Source: Conidiobolus incongruus B7586 (taxonomy: Eukaryota; Entomophthoromycota; Entomophthoromycetes; Entomophthorales; Conidiobolaceae). Taken from it: 30,626 nucleotides of DNA. Position 1 is the stretch's first letter. The number at the start of each line of letters is the position of its first letter. Positions 1 through 11,849 of the stretch are shown piece after piece. The DNA lies in assembly GCA_000697335.1 (NCBI GenBank), contig JNEM01010902.1, forward strand, positions 1 to 30,626, written 5' to 3'. A program made the position numbers and the translations under genes. The notes under the pieces were generated by a model that made no database searches, was not told the origin of the DNA, and was given only the letters and a program-made list of their open reading frames with translations.

Positions 1-26
1 ATATTTAAATATTAATATTATATTAT

Positions 27-1603
27 AAACTAACCTACAAAAGTGAGTCATAAAATCAAATATATATATATTTTAATTAATAACTAAAACAATTATATAT
101 ATTAATTTATTTAAAATTATAATATATAATTAATGTATATTATTTAATTATAAATAAATATATTTAGATATTTTTAGTAAACTATTAACAAAAATATTAA
201 CCTTTAATATTTAATTAAAGTGAGTTATAAATTTGCAGGTTTTTGAGATAAAGGGATATATTTAACAATATATAACCATATCTTTTTTCTCTCTTTGTTA
301 TTATTTTATATAACATTTTACAAATATACTAAATTTTTTTATTAGTATCATTATACCTAAATCCCTCTCTAAAAAAATTTACTTGTATATTAATTAACTT
401 TGTAAAAAAGGTAAATCAACTTATAATATTGCTAGAATTACTAGTGTTAGCTAGTTTACTATAGTTAAAGTTATTAAGAATAGCAATAAAGACACATTTA
501 AACTTAAACTTAAGTATGTTAAAATTATAGATGAATATAATAAGAACTATATTTATAGGTTGGTTAGTATAGGTAAATATGGTATTGCTATAAGAATATA
601 GCAGGAATTGTAAGACTATACAAGAATATTAGTTAACACTAATACTATTATATATGCTTTACATTAACATAGATACCACTTATATTTTAAGAAAAAACAC
701 CCTCAATTAAAGAAATCCTATTGTAAAGCTAGGTAAGAGTTTAAATATCACCACTAATATTAAACCAAAATTGATTAGAGTAAAGTTATTTAGTCTAATA
801 AAACAAAAATATACATTAGTAGATTTGATAGAAAAGCTAAATACTTTAGAAAAGATACAAAACTACTTTATAACCATTATGTTAATTCTACCCAAAAGTA
901 TAATAATAGGTTAATTATTATTTGGGGTTATATATTGTCTTTATATATAGGGTATCCTTGTAAAGTTAATAGGGGAATTAATACTGAAATATATTAAAAG
1001 TATTTTAAACAATGAATTGAAAAAAACTAATGAATAATATAAGTTAAACAAATCTGATGTTATTTTCTAGTAAGATAATGCCTCTTGTTATATTATAGCT
1101 TTTATTACCAAATAGCTTAAAAATAATAAGATAACAGTTATGAAGTGGTTTTTTCAATCTCTTAATCTTAACCTAATTAAACACCTTTAGGATTAGTTAA
1201 AAAAAGCTATTAAAGCTTTCCCTCTAGCAAAAGATTTAGATCAACTTTAGGAATATGTTCAAGAAGCATAGAGTAAGATTAACCCTTCTTAGTGTAAAAA
1301 GCTAGTTGATTCTATACCCCACAAACTTAAAGAAGTTAGAAAAGTTAAAGGTAGATATATTAAATTTTAATTTTTTTTATCACCAAAAACTTATAAATTT
1401 ATAACTTTTCTTAGGTAAAATTTAAATGTTTATATTTTAACCAAATAATAGCTAAATATCATTATATAATGATATATATTATTAATAAATATAATAGATT
1501 TTAATTATTTAATTTAAGTTTATTTCATTAAATATTAATTAAGTTATTAGTAAAAATATAAGTGTTTTTGATTTTATAACTTATTTTTGCAAGTCAATAT
1601 ATA
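27..1603 (+). mobile_element. Tc1-type DNA transposon, decayed copy 1
   Basis: Outer inverted repeats are visible at both ends: a CTAACCTACAAAAGTGAGT-like motif at about 29-50 and its reverse complement (ATAACTTATTTTTGCAAGT) at about 1576-1594. A second, inner pair of related repeats lies at about 217-241 and 1386-1415, each again holding GAGTTATAAA. So each end is about 230 bases long with two repeats of a probable transposase-binding site, the IR/DR layout known from some Tc1 elements. Between them is a decayed transposase. Length about 1.58 kb fits the Tc1 family, and TA-rich ends fit TA target use. The exact end bases are uncertain by a few positions because the flanks are also TA-rich. 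Confidence 0.85.
353..1370 (+). pseudogene. Tc1 DD34E transposase relic (copy 1)
   Basis: Reads as an N-terminal helix-turn-helix (about 365-470), a W-S-x-E-T-K-like stretch near 790-815, a Q-Q-D-N-A block near 1070-1085 (both Gln codons now TAG/TAA) and a P-Q-S-x-x-L-N-like block near 1150-1190. There the catalytic Glu position reads AAA. Many in-frame TAG/TAA codons stand where Gln or Trp is expected. The start ATG is now ATA. About 338 residues originally, normal for Tc1. Non-functional. Confidence 0.8.
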
Positions 1604-2080
1604 TTTTAATTTAGATTTATTTAATATTAATTTTATTTCTCATTTTTAAAAGATAATACTCATATAATAGTATTATATTAAGTTCTATTATTTATTTTAT
1701 AAGTATATTCTTAGTAATATTAATTTATTATTTAAATAAATTTAAGTTTAAATTTAAATATATTATACCAAAATTATTAATAATGGTTATTATAATTAAT
1801 TAATTATTTTTAATAGTTATGACAATATAATATATTAATTTATAAATTAATAATGTTAAATAAAAACTAAAAGAGTTTTTTTAATAAAGGTTTGAATATA
1901 ACATAATTATTATTTTTAATATTAATTAGTTATTATATTAAAAAAATATGAAAATAAAAATAAATATGATATTATAAAATATTATATATAAATTTTTTTT
2001 AACAATTTATATATAAAGAATATTAATATATTAAATATCTTAATTAAAGTTTAAATTTGAATATAGTAGTTAAAATAATA
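1604..2080. other. AT-rich spacer between Tc1 copies
   Basis: No open frame, RNA gene or repeat boundary recognised. Almost pure A/T with short homopolymers. It may be an older element decayed beyond recognition. Confidence 0.5.
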
Positions 2081-3668
2081 TATACTAGCCTACAAAAGTG
2101 AGTTATAAAATAAAAATCATTTATATATTTACTTATAACTTAAATAATTCTTAATTAAATTAATGTAAATTAAGATATATAATTAAGGTATATTACCTGA
2201 TTATAATAGGTTATATTTAATTATATTTAATATACTATTGGTTAATATATCAGATCTTAAATTTTAAATAAGATGAGTGATAAATTTGCAAGTTTAGGAG
2301 TTAAAAGGGTATATAAAACAAAAATTACTTAAATCTTTTTTTCTTTTAATAAATTATATATATATATACTGATATTCTTAATCTAAATTATTATTTTAAA
2401 TAATATTAGTATTAAAATACCTAAATCACTCTCTAAAAAGATTCACTTGAGTATTAATCAACTCTATAGTAAAGATAAATCAACTTATGAGATTGCTGGA
2501 ATTACTAGTGTTAGCTAGTTTACTATAGCTAAGGCTGTTAAAAATTATAATAAGGATATATCTAAACCTAAACTTAAATATACTAGGATTATAGATAAAT
2601 ATAATAAAAGATATATTTATAGGTTGGTTAATACAGGTAAATATAATACTATTATAGAAATATAAAAAGAATTATAAAACTATACAAGAATATTAGTTAA
2701 TACTAATACTATTTATATATTTTACATTATAATAGATATTGCTTATATTTTAAAAAAAACACCCCCAACTAAAAAAGTTTTATTGTAAAGTTAGGTGAGA
2801 GTTTAAATGTCATTACTAAAGTTAAACTAAAACTAATTAGAGTAAGGTTATTTAGTCTAATGAAACAAAAATATACTTTGGTAAATCTAATAGAAAAGCT
2901 AGATATTTCAAAAAAAAAACAAAAAGCTACTTTGTAACCATCATATTATTTTAACCCAAAAATATAATAATAGGTCAATTATAGTTTAAGGATGTATATT
3001 ATCTTTTGGTGTAAAGTATCTTTGTAAAGTTAATAGGGGAATTAATGTTAAGATATATTAAAATATTCTAAATAATAAATTAAAAAAAAACTATTGAATA
3101 GTTTAAATTAAATAAATCAGATATTATTTTACAATAAGATAATACCCTTTACTATATTGTTATTTCTATTACCAAATGGTTTAAAAAAAATAAAATAATA
3201 TTTATAAAGTAGCCTCCTCAATCTTTAAACTTTAATCTAATTGAATATCTTTAGAATTAGTTAAAAAAAGCAGTTAAAACTTTCCCACCAGCAAAAAATT
3301 TAAATAAGCTTTAGGAATATATTTAAGAAGCTTAGAACAAAATTAATCCTTCTTAATATAAAAAGTTAATTGACTCTATATCTTATAAACTTAAAGAAGT
3401 TAAGAAAGCAAAAGATAAATATACTAAGTTTGAATTTTCTTTTTATAACTAAAACATTCAAATTTATAACTCACTTTAGGTAAAATGTAAACTTTAATAT
3501 ATCAACCAAAAGTTAATATAATTGGATCAAATATACTTAATTATAAATTAACAATATAAGTTTATTATATATTTTAATTTAAATTAATTTGATTAATAAT
3601 TAACATTGATATTGAATATAATATATATAATTATAATTTTATAACTTACTTTTACAAGCTAATATATA
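2081..3668 (+). mobile_element. Tc1-type DNA transposon, decayed copy 2
   Basis: Same family as the copy at 27-1603. The left end (TATACTAGCCTACAAAAGTG) is at 2081-2100 and the right end (ATAACTTACTTTTACAAGC) at about 3641-3659. Inner repeats are at about 2268-2295 (GATGAGTGATAAATTTGCAAG) and 3458-3485. Transposase relic inside. Immediately to its right lies another terminal repeat (3669-3711) that this copy does not account for. Confidence 0.85.
2417..3432 (+). pseudogene. Tc1 DD34E transposase relic (copy 2)
   Basis: Recognisable blocks are the N-terminal HTH, V-I-(stop)-S-N-E-T-K-I-Y near 2845-2875 (family V-I-W-S-D-E-T-K), and L-Q-(stop)-D-N-T-P near 3130-3150 (family Q-Q-D-N). Stops again sit at expected Trp and Gln positions. 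Not coding today. Confidence 0.78.
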
Positions 3669-3711
3669 AGTAATTTTGATTTTATAACTCACTTTTATAG
3701 GCTAATGTATA
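3669..3711. repeat. Solitary Tc1 terminal repeat
   Basis: The 43 bases hold TTTTATAACTCACTTTTATAGGC, the outer terminal repeat of the same Tc1 family. It directly abuts the right end of copy 2, with no element body of its own. It could be the leftover of an element into whose tip copy 2 jumped, with the rest lost, or a footprint of a local duplication. Its sub-terminal bases resemble those of the copies at 4313 and 13235 more than copy 2's own end. Confidence 0.6.
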
Positions 3712-4312
3712 ATAAAATTAGAATAAAACATTTTATTCATTATATCTGGTTAATTATATTTAATTAAATTAATTATTATTATAAAGTCTTATTACTATAA
3801 TAATGTTAATACTAAATTAATATTTTTAAATATAATTTAAACTTAATATAACTGATATTTTTCATTAAATAATATCAAAGTTTATTTATTTTATTCTAGT
3901 TAAAATAAGTATATATTTATTAATCTATTATTTATTTTATTAATAAAATTTAAAATAATAATAAAAATATATTTCTTATATTTTATTAACTATATTAAAA
4001 ATTAAACTAAAATATTTTTTTAGAATTAAAATAATAAAACAAATGGCATATGGTAAATATATATAATATATTTTGATTATAAGATTTTTATAATTCATAA
4101 AGTGTTTTTAATTACTATAATTTGAGCTTTAAAAATCCTAAGAAAAATATTATTTTATAATCATTATTTTAGTTTAAAATATTTAAATTAAATAGTAAAT
4201 TTTAAAAATAAAAATATTTTAATAAGAATTAATTTAAGATCAATTTAGATAAAATAAAATCACTAATACTACTATATATTGTATATATAATGAAAATATT
4301 ATACTTGATAAT
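3712..4312. other. AT-rich spacer, no gene seen
   Basis: No open frame, repeat end or RNA gene recognised in these 600 bases. Confidence 0.5.
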
Positions 4313-4422
4313 ATATATTAGCTTGCAAAAGTAAGTTATTAAATCAAAATTACTTATATATATACTTATATCTTAAATAACTGTTAATTAAATAACTTAA
4401 ATTAAAATATATAATTTACTTA

Positions 4423-5994
4423 TATACTAACCTATAAAAGAAAGATATAAAATCAAAAATATATATATTTTAACTAATAATTAAAACAATTATATATATT
4501 AGATTACCTGAAATTATAATATATAATTAAAATATATTATTTGATAATAAATAAATATATTTAGATATATTTAGTAAATTATTAGCAAAAATATTAATCT
4601 TTGATATTTAACCAAGATAAGTTATAAATTTATGGGTTTTTAAGATAAAGGGATATATTTAATAATATATAACTATATTTTTTTCTCCCTTTAATATTAT
4701 GTTATATAACATTTTACAAATATATTAAATATTTGTTATTAATATCATTATATCTAAATCCCTTTTTAAAAAATTTACTTATATAATAATTAACTTTATA
4801 AAAAAGATAAATCAATTTATAATATTACTAGAATTACTAATGTTAGCTAGTCTACTATAGTCAAAGCTGTTAAAAATAACAGTAAAGAAATATTTAAACT
4901 TAAACTTAAATGTATTAAGATTATAGATAAATATAATAAGAAGTATATTAATAGGTTAGTTAATATAAATAAATATAATATAACTATAAAAATAAAACAG
5001 GAATTATAAGACTATACAAGAATATTAGTTAGTATTAACACTATTATATATGCTTTTTATTAATATAGATATTACTTACATCTTAAGAAAAAACACCCTT
5101 AATTAAAGAAATCCTATTATAAAGCTTGGTGGGAGTTTAAATATTGCTATTAATATTGAATTAAAATTAATTAGAGTAATATTATTTAGTTTGATGAAAT
5201 AAAAATATATCTTAATAAATTTAATAGAAAAGTTAAATATTATAAAAAATATAGAATTATTTTATAATTATTATATTAATTTTACCTTAAAGTATAATGA
5301 TTGGTTAATTATTATTTAGGGAGATATATTGTATTTTTTTATAAAGTATCTTTATAAAGTTAATATGGGAATTAATGCTAAGATATATTAAAGTATTTTA
5401 AACAATGAATTGAAAAAAACTATTGAATAATATAGGTTAAAAAAATCTAATATTATTATCTAATAAAAAAAATACTTTTTGTTATATTATAACTTTTATT
5501 ATTAAATAACTTAAAAATAACAAGATAATAGTTATGAAATAGCCTTTTTAATTTCTTAACTTTAACTTAATTAAATATCTTTAGGATAAGTTAAAAAAAG
5601 TTATTAAAGCTTTTCCCCTAGTAAAAGATTTAAATCAGTTTTAGGAATATATTTAAAGAATATAGAATAAAATTAACCCTTCTTAATATAAGAAGTTAGT
5701 TGATTTTATACCTTATAAACTTAAAGAAGTTAAAAAAACTAAAGATTAATATATTAATTTTTAATTTTTTTATCACCAAAAACCTATAAATTTATAATTT
5801 ATCTTAGGTAAAATTTAAGAATTAATATTTTAACCAATTAATAACTAAATATCAATATTTAATGATTTATATTATTAATAGATATAACAGAATTTAATTA
5901 TTTAATTTAAGTTTATATTATTAAATATTGATTAAATTACTAGTAAGAATATAAATATTATTGATTTTATAACTTACTTTTATAAATTAATATA
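4423..5994 (+). mobile_element. Tc1-type transposon, copy 3, nested in copy 4
   Basis: Begins TACTAACCTATAAAAG and ends CTTACTTTTATAAATTAATATA, the family ends. Inner repeats are near 4612-4640 and 5784-5812. It lies within copy 4 at a TA-rich site, so it inserted later than copy 4, although it looks at least as decayed as its host. Confidence 0.82.
4749..5763 (+). pseudogene. Tc1 transposase relic (copy 3)
   Basis: The HTH region, an I-I-(stop)-F-D-E-I-K block near 5182-5212 that keeps the first catalytic Asp, and the P-F/L-x-S-x-x-F-N block near 5550-5580 are readable. The Q-Q-D-N block near 5455-5480 is badly eroded, more so than in the other copies. Confidence 0.7.
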
Positions 5995-6198
5995 TTAGTT
6001 AATTATAACTAACTATATATGATTATATTTTATTAACTATTGGTTAATATATCAATACTTAAAATTTAACTCACATAAGTAATAAATTTATAGGTTTATA
6101 AGTTAAAAGGGTATAAATAACAAAATTTATATATTTCTTTTTTATATACTATATAGATTATAAAACTATTAAGTTGATAATTTAAAATTAATATTATA

Positions 6199-7220
6199 AT
6201 GCTTAAATCTTTTATTAAAAAAGTTTACTTATATATTAATTAACTTTATAATAAAGATAAATAAATTTATGAGCTTATTAGAATTAATATCAAAAGTTAA
6301 TTTATTATAACTACAGTTATTAAAAAGAATATTAAAAAAACATTTAAACTAAAACTTAAATATAATAAGATTATAGATAAATATGATAAAAGGTATATTT
6401 ATAGATTAATTAGTATAAGTAAAAATAATATTACTATAGAAATATTATAAGAATAATAAAACTATATAGAAATATTAATTAGTACTAATATTATTATATA
6501 TTATTTATATTTGAATAGATATTACTTATATCTTAAAAAAACACCCTTAATTAAAAAAGTTTTATAATAAAGTTAAATAGCAGTTTAAATGTCAATATTA
6601 AAATTAAATTAAAATTAACTAAAATAAGGTTATTTAGTTTAATAAAACAAAAATATAGTTTAATAGATTTAATAAAAAAGCTAAATATTTCAAAAAAGAT
6701 AAAAAAATTACTTTATAACTATTATGTTATTATAACCCAAAAATACAATGATAGGTTAATTATAGTTTAGGGATATATATTATCTTTAAGTGTAAAATAT
6801 CTCTATAGGTTTAAAAAAGGAATTAATATTAACATATATTAAAATATTTTAAATAATAAATTGAGAAAAATTATTAAATGATAGTGGCTAAATAAATTAA
6901 ATATTATTTTGAACAAGATAATACCCCTTGTTATATTATAAATTCTATTATTAAAGGGCTTAAAAATAATAAATAATTATTATAAAATAATTTTTTTAAT
7001 TTTTTAATTTTAACCCAATTGAATTTTTTTTAGGATTTACTAAAAAAATCAATTAAATTTTTCCTCTTAGCAAAAATTTTAAATTAATTTTAGGACTGTA
7101 TTTAAGAAGCTTAGAATAATATTAATTTTACTTAATATAAAAAACTAGTTAACTTTATACCCCATAGATTTAAAAAAGTTAGAAAAGCAAAAGATGGATA
7201 TATTAGATATAAATTTTTCT
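6199..7220 (+). pseudogene. Tc1 transposase relic (copy 4)
   Basis: The only copy that keeps ATG at the inferred start (6199). It has a readable HTH, F-E-Q-D-N-T-P near 6908-6930 with the second Asp retained, and N-F-N-P-I-E near 7005-7025 with the catalytic Glu codon retained. It carries many internal stops and some length changes. Confidence 0.75.
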
Positions 7221-7446
7221 ATTAATATTAAAACCTAAAAATTTATAACTTATCTTAAATATATTTTTAGTTTTAATATATCAAGTATTGATTAATTAAA
7301 CTTAACTTTATATATTATATTATAAATTAAAAAATATAATAATTACATAGTTTAATATAAGTTTATTTAAATTAGAATTAATTAAGATATTAATAAAAAT
7401 ATTTATATTTTTAATTTTATAATTTATTTTTATAGGCTAGTATATA

Positions 7447-8248
7447 TAAAGAATCATATAGTAAAATTTAATATTTTTTTTATTTGTATATAATATTCAA
7501 GAATAGTTTCTTCAAAAAGATTAAATAAAAAAAATTATTAAATAATTAGTTATAAAAAATTTAAATGGAATTATCTATATTGTTTAATATTAATATTATA
7601 TAATAAAATTAATAAAAAAAATAATATTAATAAGCTATATATTTTATATTACTTATATAAGATATTTTATTAGTTATATTTAATTTTTTATTTATTTGAG
7701 TAAATTTAATATATAATAAATTTTCAAAATATTCATAAAATAAATTAAAGAAAGAATATTCTTAAAAATAAAAAAGCTAATTTAATTAAAATAATATTTG
7801 AATTTAGTTTAAAAAATATGAATTAAAATTGATATATTAAACATTATAGCTTTAATATGGCTGTCAAACTAGAAATTTAAATTCAATATAAAATTTTAAA
7901 ATCATAGTATTGGAATTAAGGTTAGAATAATATAAAATTTAATAAAATACTAAAAATTTCAAAAATATAACATTTAATTCTATATTAAATTAATTATTTA
8001 ATTGTGATATTTTAAAACATAAACAATAAATTTTCAAATTAAGATTTATCTTTTTTATTAAAAATAAAAGACATAAAGATATAAAAGAATTAAGGATAGT
8101 ATTATTAATTTATATCTAACCATATTAAATATTTTTTTATACTTTAATCAAAATCTAGAAATCAGATAAAATGCATAAATAGAATAATACATAATTTTAT
8201 ATTTTTATTTGATTAATACCAATTTGATGAATATATTAGTGAAAAAAA
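7447..8248. other. AT-rich gap between Tc1 block and the UGT gene
   Basis: No gene or repeat recognised. On the minus strand it is the 3' flank of the glycosyltransferase. An AATAAA-type signal (TTTATT on the + strand at 8204-8209) lies about 40 bases past the stop and could serve polyadenylation, but such strings are common by chance here. Confidence 0.4.
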
Positions 8249-9922
8249 TTAATCATATTTCAATTTCTTACGCATTCGATTTTGAATAAAAGTTCTAATT
8301 AGTTGAAAAACGGAAATAATGGTAATAAGAAAAACTGTGAAACCAATAAAAAACGCCGTAAATAAGATATCAATCTTATATGCTTTGAGGAATGACATTT
8401 TTAAATCTGCTGATATATATGGTTCTAGCTCGCAAGGAATCTCAAAAGGTTTCGGAAACTTATATTGACGGCAGATTTTAGCGGATTGAGCATATCCTTC
8501 CAGAAAGAGTGCATTTTCGACGCGCTTATTATTATTCTGACGACTGATATGTTGAGCATACTTAACATTAGTTTGTAATTCTAAGTTATTTTCATCTGTC
8601 AACTTTTTGATCTTTTGGTGAAGTTCATTTGAAGACATGGTTAAAGTATGAACAGAGTCGCCAATTCCTCGATTCTTGATTAAAACACCGTTCCTTGGCT
8701 GATCACCAAACATTGGTACACAAAGTATTGGAGTTCCCGAATGGATACTTTCAAATGTGCTTTCAAGTCCACCATGCGACATGAATAGCTTAGTATTAGG
8801 ATGATTCAGAATCGAGGTCTGAGGAGCCCATTTAAGGATTTTAATAGTTGGATGAGTACCATCTAGGATGGACTTAGTCGAATAAGTTTGTGAGTTCACT
8901 GTATATTTTTCAGGGAAATTTTCGGCATCAGTATTTGCTAATCCCCATAGAATTCCTTCAATTGATCCATCGTCAATCGCTAATTGCATTGCACCAAGTA
9001 ACTTTAGAAGAATATTTTGATTCAATGCAGCATTGGATCCAAATGCAACGTACATTGTTTTATGTGTATCAAGGAATTGTTTCAATTTTGAATCAAGCGC
9101 TGGAAACTCATTGTCAACGACGGGGCCAATTAATTTTAAGGTGGAAGCAATTGGACGAGCGTCATCCCATCCAATATAGGTATTAGAAACTTTCATCACT
9201 TCGTCGAAAGCTCCCCATGGATTTGGATTGTATGGAACACCATATTGAGCCCGGGCTTTGTTGACCTCTTGGGTGATTTTCGAAAATTTGTAAAACATGG
9301 CGATAGGATCAATTACTGCACTTTTGAATCTTTCATAAAAAGTTAAAGTTTCGGTAGTTGTAGGAGAGTTATCGAAAGATTCAGTAATAAATGGAGCAGC
9401 TCCAATCCCAAATTGAAGTCCTTGAAAGCCGATAATAACAGGAATCATATGCTTTCTTGCTGCATCAGAGCAAACGCCATTAAAAAAATCACAAATTATC
9501 AAATCTACTTTTTGAGTAGTAAATAAATTTTCAAATTTTTCAAAATTATCATAGTATGAATTCGTAAGAGTATAACTAAAGAAATCAACCATAGTTTCCA
9601 TATTCTTTTCCAATAGATCTTCTAATTTAAAGGTTCTAATTATTTTTGAAGCATCAACGAATGTGTCTCCCAAAGAATAAAAAGTATAATTATAAGGTTT
9701 GTTGAATTTAAAATTTCCATCACTGCTAGCATAGGTAATAAAATGCCCTCTCTCTTGAAGAATTTTAGATATCTCGAATAGATATTTAATGTGTGATCTT
9801 CCTCCGAACGCTGAGGATAGAACAATATGCAACGGTTCAAAGGTCTCCTTAACTTCAGTTGAAGTTAAAATTAGTGACTGGAATCCAGATAAGTAACCAA
9901 ATACCAAGCTTGATAATTTCAT
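8249..9922 (-). CDS. UDP-glycosyltransferase, GT1 family, membrane-anchored
   Basis: Transfers a sugar from a UDP-sugar to a small lipophilic or other acceptor; the acceptor is unknown. From the ATG at 9922 the protein is 557 residues, normal for eukaryotic UGTs. It opens with a hydrophobic signal-like stretch (M-K-L-S-S-L-V-F). A G-G-R-S-H-I-K segment (His at about 44) matches the N-terminal catalytic His, with I-I-C-D (Asp at about 145) its likely partner. The UGT signature runs from about 365 to 408: W-A-P-Q, N-H-P, S-H-G-G, E-S-I, G-T-P, then G-D-Q-P-R-N with the sugar-binding D-Q. A single C-terminal membrane helix (about 519-544) is followed by a basic tail ending K-L-K-Y-D, a KxKxx ER-retrieval form. 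Expected site is the ER membrane with the catalytic part in the lumen. The open frame extends to 10006, but its first codon is TTG; ATGs are at 9970 and 9922. I chose 9922 because a TATA box at 9981-9991 would place the transcript start past 9970. Starting at 9970 gives 573 residues and a longer hydrophobic leader. No intron needed. Confidence 0.9.
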   Translation of the reverse strand: MKLSSLVFGYLSGFQSLILTSTEVKETFEPLHIVLSSAFGGRSHIKYLFEISKILQERGHFITYASSDGNFKFNKPYNYTFYSLGDTFVDASKIIRTFKLEDLLEKNMETMVDFFSYTLTNSYYDNFEKFENLFTTQKVDLIICDFFNGVCSDAARKHMIPVIIGFQGLQFGIGAAPFITESFDNSPTTTETLTFYERFKSAVIDPIAMFYKFSKITQEVNKARAQYGVPYNPNPWGAFDEVMKVSNTYIGWDDARPIASTLKLIGPVVDNEFPALDSKLKQFLDTHKTMYVAFGSNAALNQNILLKLLGAMQLAIDDGSIEGILWGLANTDAENFPEKYTVNSQTYSTKSILDGTHPTIKILKWAPQTSILNHPNTKLFMSHGGLESTFESIHSGTPILCVPMFGDQPRNGVLIKNRGIGDSVHTLTMSSNELHQKIKKLTDENNLELQTNVKYAQHISRQNNNKRVENALFLEGYAQSAKICRQYKFPKPFEIPCELEPYISADLKMSFLKAYKIDILFTAFFIGFTVFLITIISVFQLIRTFIQNRMRKKLKYD

Positions 9923-9980
9923 ATTGATTATGATTAAAAGGAATATTTGATGAAGTTTTATAATTGACATGGAAAGTGCT

Positions 9981-9991
9981 CCTTTTATATA
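9981..9991 (-). promoter_or_regulatory. TATA box of the UGT gene
   Basis: Minus-strand TATATAAAAGG, 69 bases upstream of the ATG at 9922 and only 21 upstream of the ATG at 9970. With transcription starting about 30 bases downstream, as is usual for TATA promoters, the first usable ATG is 9922. In AT-rich DNA such strings arise by chance, but the AAAAGG tail and the matching position in the receptor genes support it. Confidence 0.5.
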
Positions 9992-11849
9992 GAGTATAAA
10001 TATCAAGTAAATAGGATTGGCATTACCTACATGTGTAATAGCATATTGTATATAATTATATTATGATTTACTAAATGCAATACATTTATCCTTGGAAAAA
10101 ATATTTATCAAAATCCACAGCTTTATTGTTTGCAATTTAATCTAATCATTTTATCCTAATATAGATGATATTTTAAGCATATACCCTTATATTTTCAAAA
10201 TATTAATAATCAAATTATATTATACCGATTTAAATTTTTATATCGTAGCAATTTGGATTGAATAAGTTAATTCCGTTTATGCACCATAATTAAGGAGTGC
10301 TATATTGAAATTCATGCAACATTATTCAAATTTTTAAAAGGGAGAGGATAATTGGAAAAATCATAAATAAATTTCAACTCTGAATAAGGTACACAAATGT
10401 TTTAATACAATTATTTATCAAATTCACGAGCTAATTCCTAATTGTGGAATATTTGATCAATATACCTTTTTATTTAATTTTTTGATCAATATATTTATTC
10501 TCGGTTTAAATAATTCAAAGTTTTTCTAGAGCCTTTATTCATCCTTTAATCAAATATTGTTTAATTGTTTGGTTGGGAAGTAGCTTGGATAAAATAAAAT
10601 GTGCTCTTGAAGTGGATCAATATTCTCATAGTATATATATTCTAAATAAGATATATTCAATGATATACTGTTGAATATGGATAATCAAATATTAAACAAT
10701 TAAATCCTGCAATTGGATAAATAATGATTTGATCATTAATTTTGAATGAAATATTAAATCATGGCAACAATTTTTCAAACAAATTTTTTATATTAAAATT
10801 TTGAATTTGTTATTTGTAATATTGTATAATGCGAACAGCAATGTCAATTTCCATTTTTGAAACTGTTTTAAACCCTAAAAGTTGAGTATAAGTAAATGTA
10901 ATTATAGAAATATATCAATAGGTTGATAACATGATATTACTAATACTGTATTTGATATTTTATTAATATTTTCATTGTTTTGATTATTAGTCTAATATTT
11001 TCCAATTTTATTCAATTATATCAGTCAAATTAAATGGTATTTAGAATGAAAATATGATTTAGGCATTTTGAAATATATTATTATTAATTTTAGTCTATAC
11101 TGATAGCTTGTTTTTATGATAATCTTTATTTAATGTAACAAATTGTGACCATTAAGAACATTAAGAATAAAAAAGGAATTTAGCGATTAGTATTAAAATT
11201 TCGAGGAGGAATTAGTAATTTAATCAATTTTTAAGGTCTGATTGTGATGTAAATATTAAAATTTATAGTGTAAATAAAATAATTATTAATTATTAACTAT
11301 TAATTCAAAATATGTTAACCAATATTAAACCAAATTTTTTGAAATCGTTGCTAAGAAAAAAACAAAAACAATTTTTGCGGGTTATTGCTTTATGTAAAGA
11401 AAATAATTATTTTGGTTATTAATTTAAGTTGTTGTGATAGTTTCAAATTTTGAAATATGACCAGCTAATTTCAAAATTTAAATAATTATTCAATTTATGC
11501 GGAATTTTGATCAACTTTGTCAACAATATAAATAATCAAAACAAAAACTCTATTATGAAACTAATTTATGATGTGTTTATATTCTCTTAATTGATTGGAT
11601 AATAAAATTAAAAATATTCATATTTTTCTTAATAATAAATTTAAATAATATGTTATATGGTTTTAAACTTACTTAGGATGTAATTTGAAATTTAATAATA
11701 ATTCTATTTAAATTTGAATGAAAATATATAAATAGTATTCTATTAATATCATAAAATAATGATCTATAAAATATATTATTATATTGTATGCATTCTTTAA
11801 TTAATATTTATATTCAATTGTCGGGTTTATTTTTGTTTCAGTAATTATT
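9992..11849. other. Intergenic AT-rich DNA upstream of the UGT gene
   Basis: No gene supported. A 54-codon open frame without a convincing start (10510-10674, + strand) is the longest reading I noticed and is within chance expectation. Confidence 0.5.

Larger units (their letters stand above)
4313..7446 (+). mobile_element. Tc1 copy 4, split by a nested Tc1 copy
   Basis: The left 110 bases are at 4313-4422, starting ATATTAGCTTGCAAAAGTAAG. The remainder is at 5995-7446 and ends in TTTTATAGGCTAGTATATA. The junction is shown by comparison with the uninterrupted copy at 13235. There, AATTTACTTATATTAGTTGATTATA is continuous, while here the left half stops at AATTTACTTATA and the right half resumes at TTAGTTAATTATA, with a full 1.57 kb element between. 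The two pieces sum to about 1.56 kb, the family length. Confidence 0.82.

Noticed and set aside
8890-9186. Open frames overlapping the UGT (8890-9186 on the + strand, 9640-9840 on the minus strand)
   Set aside because: They are shadows of the conserved UGT frame and show no independent motif.
10510-10674. 54-codon open frame with somewhat coding-like residues
   Set aside because: No start codon near its beginning, no family resemblance, and frames of this length are expected by chance.
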